A DNA stretch of 64,000 nt from CAYNWT01 sp964485095 (GCA_964485095.1 CAZAIB010000002.1:1-64000); one strand, 5' to 3'. Numbered from the stretch's first letter, positions 8,105-17,401 are shown. The notes: a model not told the origin generated them from the sequence alone. Program-made: numbers and translations.

Positions 8105-10279
8105 CTACTTAATGCTCGGCCAGGGATCAGCTTTGAACGCTGTTCTCAGGGACTTGCGGTAGGGAGATCGTTCGACGTACACATGCCACTTTGGGTTCGA
8201 AGAATCTAACTTTGTCAGTGCATAAGCTGCGCAGAATCGATGCATGGGGTGCAGTAGTTCGTGACTCTCTACGAGGTAGGCGAGATCCGGGATGAGCGGT
8301 TTCGCCGCCGCTCCCATTTTCGCAAGATCTCTGGCCACGGATGGCAGGCGGGCGAATGCGTCGCCCGCTGAATTCGCGGACCAAGTGTTGCTCATGCCTG
8401 GCATCAGCATCTGCCGCATGCCCATGAGCCCGATACCGCCCTCTGGGTGAATCCTTGCGATCGCAGTCCCGAACTCAACGATGTTAGCGAACTCGTCATC
8501 TCCTTTGTTCCAAATCAGTGGCAGGATCTCTTCTCTGGCCAGTTGAAGACGTACACGTTCCAACCGTTCGGTTTCTCGCCCCGCCCTCCGCAGCGCAGGG
8601 ATTGCTCGCCTGGCTAAGGGGCCAATGTCACCGAGTGCCTGCGCGGCCTCGTATGCAAATTCCGGGTTCTTCAGCTCGGCGATGAGTCGATCGACTGCGG
8701 GCTCAGCAAGCGGCCCAAGGCCACCTATTGCAATCAACGCGTCAGATTTGACTTTTTGCCAGCCCCCCTGGCCTTTTCCGGCTCGTTTCGCCTCTCCGTC
8801 GTCAAGTAGCTTGATCAACGGCTGCAAAGCCCGCGCGTCACCGATCTGTCCGAGTGCTCGAGCACTCAAGCCTCGCGTTCTGGCCTCTTCGCGCGCCAGC
8901 AATTCAATGAGCCCGGGAACCGCTGGCTCCCCAATCGCCACAATTGCATTCGCAGCCACGAGAGCGGGGAGCCTCTTGGGGGACTTGAGAGCAGCGAGAA
9001 GGCGAGGCAAGACCGGTTCGGCGTCTTTGCCCAGCTCTGTCAGGGCCCTGGCAGAGCTGGGGCCACGCCAGCGATCACTGGCGATGCCCTGCGCAAGCGT
9101 ATCGAGCACCGCCTCATCGGCTACTTTTAGTCGAGCCAACTCGCATGCTGCGGTGGATCGCTGGGATCTGTGATCGCCAGCGAGAACATTTTTCAGCTCA
9201 CGAATTGCCTCTGGGCGACTTTCGGTGGAACACGAACCAAGTAAGCGAATCCAATCTGACCGATCCTTCATGATTGGCTTCAGGTCTTCGACTTCAAATC
9301 CCCCAATCTGTCTCAGAGTGCGAACCGCGGCGTTCGCAACTCCCGCGTCGTCACTTGATGCCAACGGTAAGACGACATCGGCGGCTGAAGCTGCGGGATG
9401 CTTTGTCTCGGCAAGCCACGAAAGCAATGTGATCTGGTCGGAATTCCAACCGTCCTTCCGCAACTCCTTCTCAACGGCAGCTACCGCGTCAGCGCCGTTG
9501 GCGGCTTCAAGTGCTTCTGCGGCGAGTTCACGTTCTCGTTCCGATCCGTTCTTGAGGACAGGAAGGATGTCTCGGGCAATATCCAATTTCCCTTTCTCAA
9601 GCTTGAACCGAACAACCCACTGGACCCAACGGTGCTGACTGCGAAGATCAGCCAATGGTGCAGTGGCAGCGCTGAGGAACGGCAGGGCACGTCGGTGTTC
9701 AACAACCCTCTCGAGTGCTTCGATGGCTCGCGTGCTCGGCTGAACCTTACCAAGCCACTCGCACGCAAGTTCAATGGTGTGCTCCTTAGTGTCAGTCCGA
9801 CTTGCCATCTCGATAAGCTTCGGAACCGCGCTTGCCGGCACGGACTCAAGCCCTGCCATGAGATTCCTGCCAATCTGCCGCTTCTCCCGATCGCCGCTAG
9901 TAAACCACTCCAGCGCGACAGGGACTACTAGCTTTCGTGTTTTCGGTCCGAGCGATTCAAGGATGGTCTGTTGCCGCGAGCCAGAGGCAAGGATGTGCTG
10001 TTGCCGCAGGCCAGAGGCAGCGATTGTGAGCACCGCATCTCGAATATGAACTCCGCGTTCAAGCAAGCCGATAGCGACATCTAGCCGGTCAGACTCGTCG
10101 GCGTCAGGCAACAGTAACTCGGGAGTGGCCGCGACAGTACGAGCGGCGAGGTCAGCGGTTGCTGCTTCAATCTCCTGTCGGCTCATCGTCTCCTGAGCCA
10201 CACTCACAGAAGCAACACACCAACACAGGAAGCTGCCAAGCAGGACACATTGCACGCGACTGGGAATCCATTCGAACAT
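8105..10279 (-). CDS. Secreted HEAT-repeat protein
   Basis: 724 aa from the ATG at 10279, chosen because GGAGGT lies just upstream and the next residues form a signal peptide (VQCVLLGSFLCWCVASVSVAQ, cleavage near residue 28-29). A longer in-frame extension to 10438 lacks these features. From residue about 180 on there are repeated helical pairs of HEAT/PBS-lyase type (ALGQIGDARALQPLIKLLDD, ALGDIGPLARRAIPALRRA), a scaffold for protein binding. It acts in the periplasm or outside. A 30-bp tandem duplication lies at 9961-10020 (ASGxRQQxIL twice). No enzymatic motif is visible. It is followed on the left by repeat DNA and stands alone. Confidence 0.85.
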   Translation of the reverse strand: MFEWIPSRVQCVLLGSFLCWCVASVSVAQETMSRQEIEAATADLAARTVAATPELLLPDADESDRLDVAIGLLERGVHIRDAVLTIAASGLRQQHILASGSRQQTILESLGPKTRKLVVPVALEWFTSGDREKRQIGRNLMAGLESVPASAVPKLIEMASRTDTKEHTIELACEWLGKVQPSTRAIEALERVVEHRRALPFLSAATAPLADLRSQHRWVQWVVRFKLEKGKLDIARDILPVLKNGSERERELAAEALEAANGADAVAAVEKELRKDGWNSDQITLLSWLAETKHPAASAADVVLPLASSDDAGVANAAVRTLRQIGGFEVEDLKPIMKDRSDWIRLLGSCSTESRPEAIRELKNVLAGDHRSQRSTAACELARLKVADEAVLDTLAQGIASDRWRGPSSARALTELGKDAEPVLPRLLAALKSPKRLPALVAANAIVAIGEPAVPGLIELLAREEARTRGLSARALGQIGDARALQPLIKLLDDGEAKRAGKGQGGWQKVKSDALIAIGGLGPLAEPAVDRLIAELKNPEFAYEAAQALGDIGPLARRAIPALRRAGRETERLERVRLQLAREEILPLIWNKGDDEFANIVEFGTAIARIHPEGGIGLMGMRQMLMPGMSNTWSANSAGDAFARLPSVARDLAKMGAAAKPLIPDLAYLVESHELLHPMHRFCAAYALTKLDSSNPKWHVYVERSPYRKSLRTAFKADPWPSIK

Positions 10280-10416
10280 GTGGTTACCTCCGACGGTCTG
10301 CCTTGCAGAAATTTGCAGCCACGATTTCCTGCTGAACCTTTCACGCTGCAAATATCTTACCCGCAATACGTACAGAAGAGTATTCCCCGTCCAAATTGAA
10401 AGTGGAAGTAGTAAAA

Positions 10417-10444
10417 GTGGTGGTGCCTCTACCGACAAATGTCA
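10417..10444 (+). repeat. Dispersed repeat family A, copy 4
   Basis: GTGGTGGTGCCTCTACC followed by GACAAATGTCA, 28 bp, about four substitutions from copy 1. It is preceded by AAATTGAAAGTGGAAGTAGT, which resembles the lead-in of copies 1 and 2. Confidence 0.65.
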
Positions 10445-10452
10445 GGTCAGAG

Positions 10453-10603
10453 CGCCCCGTACTTGCCGGCCTCCAAGCCCCAAGCGCGAGCGATTCACCC
10501 ATCTCAATAATCGTCTTATCTACCCTTAGATATCGATCAACGCTTGCGAGCTATGCACGCCGCAAGACCTTGGGGCTCGGAGGCCCCAAGTACAGGCCGG
10601 GCG
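10453..10603. repeat. Long imperfect inverted repeat
   Basis: The left arm (10453-10482) contains GTACTTG ... GGCCTCCAAGCCCCAAG; the right arm (10569-10603) contains CTTGGGGCTCGGAGGCC ... CAAGTAC. The arms pair imperfectly, offset by small insertions, with an 86-bp loop. It may be a folded mobile element or a structured RNA; the sequence does not decide. Confidence 0.5.
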
Positions 10604-10890
10604 TTCGATTGGTTCCAACACTGCACACATTCCGCGCGCGAAGGTTTTGTCGGTAGAGATTGCTGGCGTTCCATCTTCTGCGCACGAGTGATGATTGCTG
10701 GGACGGGATTGCTGCGCACGACAGGGCCGATCCGTGTCACGGTCAGGACCAGAGCGGCATAGGCGGTTCTGCTGGGTTCATCGCTACCTTCGCTGTGGTG
10801 CGGCTTATCCGGACGTCGATCACAACTATGCACCGGCAGCCTAACACGCCGGCCGAATGGATTCTTAGCAGCACAAGGAAGGGCACATCA

Positions 10891-11178
10891 ATGCGCCGAC
10901 TCTCCGTCCACGCAGTCATACTTCTGTCCGTAGTGACTTTGTCCATGACAGGTTGCCGGTCCGACCCACAGGTTCAACAACATTCAGGCAGCCCAGGACC
11001 ACTTGCTCCGTCACCCGACCCATCGTTCGGTGGAGGAGGACCACCGCTGCTGCCACCTGCCGCGTCAGCCAACCGATCAAACCCATTCAAACGCGTTTCT
11101 CAGTCGCGTTCTGCTCCGGGACTGTTGCCAACTGGAGAAAGCTTGCCACCCGCTGTGTCTGCTCCGAGTCTCTGGTAA
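10891..11178 (+). CDS. Small Pro/Ser-rich lipoprotein
   Basis: 95 aa from the ATG at 10891, preceded by AAGGAAGGG. Residues 1-22 form a type II signal (MRRLSVHAVILLSVVTLSMTGC) with Cys22 as the lipidation site. The mature part is low-complexity and rich in Pro, Ser and Gly (GPLAPSPDPSFGGGGPPLLP), with no domain. It is probably a membrane-anchored cell-envelope protein of unknown role. A longer frame from 10660 is rejected as a start because the signal peptide would be buried. Confidence 0.65.
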   Translation: MRRLSVHAVILLSVVTLSMTGCRSDPQVQQHSGSPGPLAPSPDPSFGGGGPPLLPPAASANRSNPFKRVSQSRSAPGLLPTGESLPPAVSAPSLW

Positions 11179-11215
11179 CGGAAGCGGCTGCGAACCGACG
11201 CGAACCGAGCCAGCC

Positions 11216-11260
11216 GCGCGAGTTTAGAATTGGGAACCGACACCCCGATTCAACTCGCGC
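11216..11260. terminator. Possible shared hairpin between convergent genes
   Basis: GCGCGAGTT (11216-11224) pairs with AACTCGCGC (11252-11260) around a 27-base loop, between the convergent lipoprotein gene and HAD gene stops. There is no T-run on either side, so this is a weak call. Confidence 0.3.
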
Positions 11261-11263
11261 AGG

Positions 11264-11938
11264 CTACGCGTTCGCCAATTCTGCAAAGTAATTGTGCGCA
11301 TCCGACATCGTATGAAACAGATGATCGGGTGATGTCGCCAGCAGTTCTTCGAACGTTGCAGAACCTGTCGCGACCGCAATCACAGTGGCTCCAATCGCGC
11401 GGCCGCATTGGACATCGGCTGGAGTGTCGCCGATTACGACGATCTCGTCGTACGCGTCCCCGAACCGCTGGTTGACGGTCGCGGCGGCTTCTCGTGCCAC
11501 GTCATCTCGCTCCGGTTGCCTGTCACCGAAGCCGCCAAACCCGAAGTGGCTGCGAAGTCCGAACTGGTCCATTTTCATCCACGCGGCAGCTTCCATGTTC
11601 CCTGTCAGCAGGCCGACTTCAATATTGGTTGCCGCCCTGACCAATTCCAGAACCGGCATGACTCCCTCGTAAACGCGTCCGTCGCATTCGGACAGTTCGC
11701 GAGCCAGGTGAGTCAGATACCGTTCAGTGAATCGCTGCCAATTCGCTTCAGTGAACTCGACGCCAGCCGCGTTGAAGACATCCGGAACAATCGACCGGTC
11801 GGTTCGACCCCCGAACGGAAAATCGAAGCGAGGATGGTCGACTGCAAACTCCTCACAGATAGCGCTTGCCATGGCTCGACCGCCGGCACCACCAGAGGTG
11901 ATAAGAGTTCCATCGATGTCGAACAGACAGATTTTCAT
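11264..11938 (-). CDS. HAD-superfamily phosphatase (phosphoglycolate-phosphatase-like)
   Basis: 224 aa, complete. HAD motif I is CLFDIDGTL at residues 4-12, with nucleophile Asp7 and acid/base Asp9. The cap is the helical C1 type (residues about 15-85). Motif II is GLLTGN, and motif III/IV is IVVIGDTPADVQCGRAIGA, where the Asp pair holds magnesium. It hydrolyses a small phosphorylated metabolite in the cytoplasm; the exact substrate (phosphoglycolate, nucleotide or sugar phosphate) cannot be read from the sequence. It stands alone, convergent with the lipoprotein gene. Confidence 0.85.
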   Translation of the reverse strand: MKICLFDIDGTLITSGGAGGRAMASAICEEFAVDHPRFDFPFGGRTDRSIVPDVFNAAGVEFTEANWQRFTERYLTHLARELSECDGRVYEGVMPVLELVRAATNIEVGLLTGNMEAAAWMKMDQFGLRSHFGFGGFGDRQPERDDVAREAAATVNQRFGDAYDEIVVIGDTPADVQCGRAIGATVIAVATGSATFEELLATSPDHLFHTMSDAHNYFAELANA

Positions 11939-12086
11939 AGTTATTCCGATTGCAGATCTGGCAGATCAGCCCGACCGCTGCGTTTCTGATTGACCGTCTC
12001 CAGCCATGACCAACATTTAGACACTGACTTGTCCAGAAGTCAGAACGGGCCATTCATCACGGTTGCTTCAGAGGAACAGGGTCAAA

Positions 12087-12338
12087 ATGAGCAGCTATCG
12101 CAAAGACAAAGAGAACAAAACAGGATTGGCGATCGGTTTGGTACTGGTCGCAGTGGCACTGAATCTATTTTCGTGCTCGTGGTCCTCGCGTTTCCAGGAA
12201 AACAGTCCCACCGCAATTTTCGGTGTTCAGGATCTGGTTGGAGTCTACGCAAAGCACGACCGTGAGACGGACACGATGATGGGCATGATAGTCCCTGCAG
12301 CGTTGATGTGCATGGGTGCGTTTTTCAGCCGCGACTAA
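12087..12338 (+). CDS. Small membrane protein, hypothetical
   Basis: 83 aa from the ATG at 12087; CAGAGGAACAGGG upstream supplies a ribosome binding site, which decides against a TTG at 12063. Two hydrophobic segments, residues about 12-30 (TGLAIGLVLVAVALNLFSC) and 66-81 (MGMIVPAALMCMGAFF), suggest two passes through the inner membrane. The family is unknown. The last 14 bases overlap the end of the convergent gene at 12325. Confidence 0.55.
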   Translation: MSSYRKDKENKTGLAIGLVLVAVALNLFSCSWSSRFQENSPTAIFGVQDLVGVYAKHDRETDTMMGMIVPAALMCMGAFFSRD

Positions 12339-12696
12339 TCGCTGGCGACTTGCGTTCTCTTGGCGTTAGCATGCGAACGTCGTTTGGTCCCAGACGCAAA
12401 CGCAGGTTGATTGTCACCAGGAAGGATCCGTCAGGCTGAGCCGTCGATTCGCTGACGGTTCCCTCAACACGCTTTCGGAACCGCATCAACACGTTCTCGC
12501 ATTCGATTCGAACCGCTTCGTCGACGGTGTGTGGAACCATAGTGCTAAGCACCAGAGTATGCGTTGCTGCTGTCTTGATGGCGGCGGAAATACCCAGTCG
12601 CATCCTGTCGTCGTCACGCAAAATAGACGCTCTGCAGTTCGCGGGTGGAGTCTTGTCTGTTGCTGAGAACGGTTTCGATGCCATGCGTGCCCCCAA
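12325..12696 (-). CDS. Hypothetical protein
   Basis: 123 aa; Met1 (12696) or Met5 (12684) may be the start. No signal peptide or membrane segment. The middle reads as a real alpha/beta protein (TVDEAVRIECENVLMRFRKR, then DGSFLVTINLRLRLGPNDV). The family is not recognised. The gene ends inside the end of the convergent small membrane-protein gene. Confidence 0.5.
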   Translation of the reverse strand: MGARMASKPFSATDKTPPANCRASILRDDDRMRLGISAAIKTAATHTLVLSTMVPHTVDEAVRIECENVLMRFRKRVEGTVSESTAQPDGSFLVTINLRLRLGPNDVRMLTPRERKSPAISRG

Positions 12697-12828
12697 GTTC
12701 TGTCCCTAAAGAAACGTAGCTCACACTTGGGGGACTGGGAGGAATCATCACGCTAATTGGGGTTCCGGCAATAACAGCCGATATCGTACAATTATGATCA
12801 TCCGACCACGCTTGTAAGGAGATAGGCG

Positions 12829-13680
12829 ATGCGACGTTTGGTTTTTGTGGCGGCGACGACTTTGCTGGCAGCATTGGGTTCATCCGCGCCGCACCCACAG
12901 AGTGGGGACGATGCCTCTGAAGGTGGGAACATTGACGACACCACTGTCGCGGCGTTCGCTGCGATTCGCTCACAGTGGGAGAGAATCTGGAATTCTCCCG
13001 ACCCTGCAATTGACCAGGCAGCCACGGCCGAACCGGGAGATGAAAAGACGGTTCTACAGCAACGTCTGGTGGAACTCACACGGGACTTGAGTTCTCAGAT
13101 GACAACGGCAGAACTGAAGGATGCCGTTACCGCGGCGGAACTCAACAGCAAGGCTCGTCGAGCCCAACAGAAGCTCGATCGGGCTGCGGCGATACTGAAG
13201 GAAGTGGCTGACCAGCATCCGGAAACACCGGCGGGGCTTGCGGCCAATCGAGCGATCAATGTGCTTTTCAGGCCGACACAGGAACTGATGATTAGCGAAG
13301 TGCCAGAGCCAGACCTAATGCCAACCGTTTCGTTTGGCGATGCAATTGATTTTGCACCCAGCGCTATTCGGGTCCAGCATGTGACTCCGCTTTTTGCTCC
13401 CGACGCGAGGCCAACGTGGGGAGGTATCTCGATGCCGCTCGGAACACCCATCCAGCCGCTCAGCGATCTGCCCTTGCCGTTTCAGGGACCTGATAAACTG
13501 GACGTCGATTCGGCAGTACCATCAGAAGTTCTCGATGAGGTTCCCAATCGATTGAGACGCTTAAACTCCCGACACTCGAAGCTTCACTCAAGTATCTTCG
13601 ATGGTCATTCGGGTGTAGCGGTCCGGGTGCCTGCCCTGCAGCACGGGCCTGGCGTACCGGAGGAAGATTCGAAAAAGTAA
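12829..13680 (+). CDS. Secreted hypothetical protein, paralog of the next gene
   Basis: 283 aa. The N-terminus MRRLVFVAATTLLAALGSSA is a signal peptide. Residues about 90-150 share a helical segment with the gene at 13778 (KLDRAAAILKEVADQHPETP here, DLERAMAILAEIVDKHPDTP there), which looks like one TPR-like helical pair. Both genes have the same leader: AAGGAGAT, a short spacer, then ATG. The C-terminal half is Pro-rich and disordered-looking. No enzymatic motif. Envelope location is inferred; function unknown. Confidence 0.7.
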   Translation: MRRLVFVAATTLLAALGSSAPHPQSGDDASEGGNIDDTTVAAFAAIRSQWERIWNSPDPAIDQAATAEPGDEKTVLQQRLVELTRDLSSQMTTAELKDAVTAAELNSKARRAQQKLDRAAAILKEVADQHPETPAGLAANRAINVLFRPTQELMISEVPEPDLMPTVSFGDAIDFAPSAIRVQHVTPLFAPDARPTWGGISMPLGTPIQPLSDLPLPFQGPDKLDVDSAVPSEVLDEVPNRLRRLNSRHSKLHSSIFDGHSGVAVRVPALQHGPGVPEEDSKK

Positions 13681-13777
13681 GTGGTCGAGATCTTATGGCG
13701 ATGCCAACTCGCTTCGCTTCACATTCTAAAACCTTATAAGTTTACTCCGTTCAAGCACATCAAATAAGGAGATTGCG

Positions 13778-14356
13778 ATGAGGCGTCTTTTCTTCATGGC
13801 CACTACCGTTGCGTCGATCATATCCACCGATGCTGCCACCGCGCAGGACTTGTTTGGCGGACCAGAATCAGCGGTTGCCGTTGAGCCAACGGATCAGGCA
13901 AAGCCGGGCAAAGTTGATGGAAAGGCAAAGCTTCAGGCCGAGTTTCTGAATCTCAGCAAAGCTCGTGCTGAGATGATGAACGAGGAAGAACTCACTCGGG
14001 CGATCGCGGAAGCGAAGAAGGTCAATAATCGAATTGCAGCTCGACGCGATCTGGAACGGGCCATGGCGATTCTGGCTGAGATTGTTGACAAGCACCCGGA
14101 TACACCGGAAGGGCGAGCGGCTTTACGGGGCAAGCAGGCTTTGCGAGTGATCGAACAGCCGATGGATTCCGGGTTCCCCAATTTCCCGGAACCCGATCCA
14201 TTTGGTGATCTGGGGAACCCGGTGGAAACCGAATCTCCAGATTACACACGTCCGACCACTCGACGATCTGCGTATAAATCGAGTAAAGCGAAGACACCGG
14301 CGATCAAAGGCGTAACTGAACCATTCAAAGGAAAAGTCTTCTTTGGCGATAAGTAG
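13778..14356 (+). CDS. Secreted hypothetical protein, paralog of the previous gene
   Basis: 192 aa with signal peptide (MRRLFFMATTVASIISTDAATAQ). It shares the upstream AAGGAGAT leader and the central helical segment (AMAILAEIVDKHPDTPEGRA) with the gene 97 bp upstream but lacks its longer C-terminus, so the two look like a tandem duplication that has diverged. It ends before a strong bidirectional terminator. Function unknown. Confidence 0.7.
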   Translation: MRRLFFMATTVASIISTDAATAQDLFGGPESAVAVEPTDQAKPGKVDGKAKLQAEFLNLSKARAEMMNEEELTRAIAEAKKVNNRIAARRDLERAMAILAEIVDKHPDTPEGRAALRGKQALRVIEQPMDSGFPNFPEPDPFGDLGNPVETESPDYTRPTTRRSAYKSSKAKTPAIKGVTEPFKGKVFFGDK

Positions 14357-14369
14357 CCAGCGAATCAAG

Positions 14370-14398
14370 AAGCCCGGCATCTGAGATGCCGGGCTTTT
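14370..14398. terminator. Bidirectional intrinsic terminator
   Basis: AAGCCCGGCAT (14370-14380) pairs with ATGCCGGGCTT (14386-14396) around a CTGAG loop, followed by TTTT; the reverse strand also ends in T's. It lies exactly between the convergent stops at 14356 and 14408. Confidence 0.85.
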
Positions 14399-14407
14399 GC
14401 GTGCGCA

Positions 14408-17401
14408 CTATTCCTTGGCTGCTTCTGTGGTTACGGTCTCTTTCTCTTTCTCTTTCTCTTTCTCTTTCGTCTTCGCGTCTTCGAAACCGAACTTCTTGCC
14501 TTTGTCGACCGCCGGAATTCCGCCGGCCATCCACTGTGGTTCAGGTTCGCCCTGCAGATAGTGGTCGAAGAACTGCTGCATGCGTTTGGCAAAGTCCAAA
14601 CGGTTCTCGGGCTTCATCACCCAGTGCGGTTCGCCGTTGTAGTTCATCATCCAGGCTTTCTTGCCCAGACGACGCATGGCGACGAACAGTTCGATGCCCT
14701 GATACCACGGTACGGCTCCGTCTTCGTCGTTGTGCAGAATCAGTAGCGGCGTATTGATTTTGTCTGCGAAGAACACGGGCGAGTTGGCGATGTACTTCTC
14801 ACGAGCGTCCCACAAAGTTTCGCCAATGCGGCTCTGAGTTCGTTCGTACTGGAACATGCGGCTCATCCCGCTACCCCAACGAATACCACCATACGCACTG
14901 GTCATGTTAGAAACCGGCGCGCCGGATTCGGCACAGGCGAACATGTCGGTTTGCGTGACCAGGTAAGCCGCCTGGTAACCGCCCCAGCTGTGGCCCTGCA
15001 TGCCGATGCGTTTTTCGTCAATGAAGCCTTTAGCAACGATTGATTCCACGCCCGGTAGAACTGCTTTCGCGGCACTCTCACCAGGGAACCCGGTTGTGTA
15101 AGGGATGTCGGGAATGAACAAGCAGTAGCCGCGACTCACGTAGAAGCTGAAGTTGATGATTGAGCGGCCAGCGGCGGGCGTGTGATACGAGTGCAGGTTG
15201 TCAGAGTTGCGTTCGTAGTAGTACACCATCAACGGGTACTTCTTGTTCGGGTCGAATCCGTCCGGCTTGTAAAGAATCCCGTCCAACGGTGTGTCGTCTT
15301 TTGAGTTCCAGTGAACCAGTTCGGCGGTGCCCCACAAGTACTCGCTTTGCTGCGGATTGATGCGACTGATTCGCGTGACCTTCTTGAAGGCCGTGGTACT
15401 GGTCCAGATGTCCGGACATTTTCTAAACGTAGAACGCGTAAACACGATGGTGTCTGCGTCTTTGGCTTTCGATAAGCCGCCCAGAGCTTCGTCCAACATG
15501 AGATGAGTTGCGATTGACTTTTCGGCTCCCATGGTCAACGTTGCAAAGCCAGTCGCTTTTGTTTTCTCGTTGAACAGCGTCAACATCAGCGGCTGCTTTG
15601 GATCGATCGAACGGAGTTCAGAATCCAGCCGCTGATAGCGATGAACCAGCTTCTCTTCACGCCCATCAGTCAACTTAACCGGCGCCTTGTCGCCTGTTGG
15701 GTCCAGCTGCCAGATGTCGTAGCGGTCGTAAACCAGCAGCGCCTTGTCGTCGTCAAGCCAGCCGGCGGTTCGGTACGAACGTGGGAGCGATGGTGTGTCG
15801 TGGAGTTCGTTCGCAAACGAAACCTTCGCACCTTTGCTGATCTCAACAGCTTCCCGTTGCTTCGTCGACATGGCGAACCACTGCAACTTCTCCGGATCGA
15901 ACCAAGTCAGATACTTGCCCGCCGGCGACATTCGCGCGTTGGCTCTGACCTTTTCGGCGACCATTTCGTTTTCGCCGGTCTTGAGATCGACCAGGTACAG
16001 ATCGTTGAAGCCGGGTGTGTCCCACGAGAGCATCTGTTTGTACTTCTCGTTGGAGGTTCCCACGGCAACATCTGCTTTCGACCGTGCGTTGGTCAGCACT
16101 GTTGGAATCTCTTTCGTCGCCAGCTGCAGAATCTTCTTTGATCGAAGATCGTACAGAGCCCGGTAACTGCGATTGCGTTCGCGCGCGGCTTGCAGCAGTT
16201 GTTGTGGCTGCAGCATTGGGTCTTTCCAGTGCCACAGGTCCAGCTTCGCTTTTGGTTCTGCGTCTTTCGCTTCGGGCTTGTTGACGTCTTCGGGAATTGG
16301 AGCGGTGCTGAAGTACAGACGCCTGCCGTCTTCGCTGAAGCTGGGCCCTGAAGACGATGCAATCCACCAGTCTTTGGGGATGCCCTCGTCGCCAGCCATT
16401 GCAATCTTCTCTGCCTGCTTCCGGAACTTCGGCAGCAGGTACAGCGACCAGCTTGGCTTTTCTGCTTCGTAGTCATCACGATCAGACATGAATGCCAGCA
16501 TCGAACTATCTTCGCTGAAGCTGAGGCTGCGATAGTTGCCCAGGCCGCTGATGACCTGAACCGCTTTCTCGTCCGACAGATCCATCACGAAGACGCCGTC
16601 CGCGTCGGCGTCGTCTTTCTTTGATGTGGCGAAGGCCAGGCGTTCGCCCTTCTTGCTGAATGCCTGACTGGTCACGTAAGGGAAGCGGCGTTCCAGTCCG
16701 GTCTTCAGGTTGTGCAGAACCAGCGTGGTTCCTTCCGCTTTGGTCTTCTTCTTTTTCTTCTTGCCATCTTTCGTGGGACTCTTCTCAGCAGGCTTCTTCT
16801 GCTGATCCTCACCCATCGCACGATCTGATTTGTTTTTGCGAGTTCGCTTTAGGCCTTCGGGCGTGACTTCGTACGACTCAGATGCTTCAGCGGTTCCCTT
16901 CTTTACTGAGGAACCAGAGGCGTCGCTTTTTGTTTTCCACATGACCCAGTCAGAGTTCTTCTGTGGCAACGTGAACGACGTGACTGAGTTGACGGTTTTC
17001 GGTTCGCCCGATTTGAGATCCAGAATCTGCAGCTTCGTGTCGGGGATCTCTTTGTCCTTCTTTTCCTTCCTCAGCTTTTTGACCAGCTTCGGGTCGGGTC
17101 GAACGATAAACATGGCGGTCGAGCTGTCAAACGTGAACCGCCCGCTGGACGCGTTCTTAATTGAGTACTCTTTGCTGCTGCCCGTGTCGCGAATCTTGAG
17201 TGTCGATCGATCCTTACCGGTGACCGAATACATGATCCACTTGCCGTCGTTGGACAGTGTTCGCTGACCGATTGAGTTCCACACGTCGTAGTCGGCGTGG
17301 TCAAGCGGCTTCTTGTCTTCCAATTCCTGGGCGGCGCTGGCAACGCCGGAATAGCAAAAGCAAAGCGTGCACAGGCAGAGAGTCTTCAGCAGCGAATTCA
17401 T
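14408..17401 (-). CDS. S9-family serine peptidase (prolyl oligopeptidase / dipeptidyl-peptidase type)
   Basis: 997 aa with a signal peptide (LCLCTLCFCYSGVASAAQ). Residues about 30-680 are the WD-like beta-propeller that gates the active site, and residues about 700-960 are the alpha/beta hydrolase. The catalytic triad is visible: Ser805 in GHSWGGYQAAY, Asp894 in HNDEDGAVPW, His926 in GEPHWV. The enzyme cleaves short peptides, probably in the periplasm. A Lys/Glu-rich insert (KKKKKKTKAEG, around residue 220) and a Lys-Glu C-terminal tail are unusual; the tail is coded by a TCTTTC hexamer repeat at about 14437-14468. The gene is downstream of fbp on the same strand with a 159-bp gap. Confidence 0.92.
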   Translation of the reverse strand: MNSLLKTLCLCTLCFCYSGVASAAQELEDKKPLDHADYDVWNSIGQRTLSNDGKWIMYSVTGKDRSTLKIRDTGSSKEYSIKNASSGRFTFDSSTAMFIVRPDPKLVKKLRKEKKDKEIPDTKLQILDLKSGEPKTVNSVTSFTLPQKNSDWVMWKTKSDASGSSVKKGTAEASESYEVTPEGLKRTRKNKSDRAMGEDQQKKPAEKSPTKDGKKKKKKTKAEGTTLVLHNLKTGLERRFPYVTSQAFSKKGERLAFATSKKDDADADGVFVMDLSDEKAVQVISGLGNYRSLSFSEDSSMLAFMSDRDDYEAEKPSWSLYLLPKFRKQAEKIAMAGDEGIPKDWWIASSSGPSFSEDGRRLYFSTAPIPEDVNKPEAKDAEPKAKLDLWHWKDPMLQPQQLLQAARERNRSYRALYDLRSKKILQLATKEIPTVLTNARSKADVAVGTSNEKYKQMLSWDTPGFNDLYLVDLKTGENEMVAEKVRANARMSPAGKYLTWFDPEKLQWFAMSTKQREAVEISKGAKVSFANELHDTPSLPRSYRTAGWLDDDKALLVYDRYDIWQLDPTGDKAPVKLTDGREEKLVHRYQRLDSELRSIDPKQPLMLTLFNEKTKATGFATLTMGAEKSIATHLMLDEALGGLSKAKDADTIVFTRSTFRKCPDIWTSTTAFKKVTRISRINPQQSEYLWGTAELVHWNSKDDTPLDGILYKPDGFDPNKKYPLMVYYYERNSDNLHSYHTPAAGRSIINFSFYVSRGYCLFIPDIPYTTGFPGESAAKAVLPGVESIVAKGFIDEKRIGMQGHSWGGYQAAYLVTQTDMFACAESGAPVSNMTSAYGGIRWGSGMSRMFQYERTQSRIGETLWDAREKYIANSPVFFADKINTPLLILHNDEDGAVPWYQGIELFVAMRRLGKKAWMMNYNGEPHWVMKPENRLDFAKRMQQFFDHYLQGEPEPQWMAGGIPAVDKGKKFGFEDAKTKEKEKEKEKETVTTEAAKE

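Larger units (their letters stand above)
10280..10890. other. 611-bp intergenic region with repeats
   Basis: No convincing gene. It contains the HEAT-gene ribosome binding site at its left edge, repeat family A copy 4 (10417-10444), and a long imperfect inverted repeat (10453-10603). The stretch 10604-10890 is open in one + frame that runs into the small lipoprotein gene, but without a start context or recognisable composition; it probably holds that gene's promoter. Confidence 0.5.

Noticed and set aside
14437..14468. TCTTTC hexamer run as a phase-variable tract
   Set aside because: The unit is 6 bp and in frame at the very end of the S9 peptidase gene, so changes would only alter a Lys-Glu tail.
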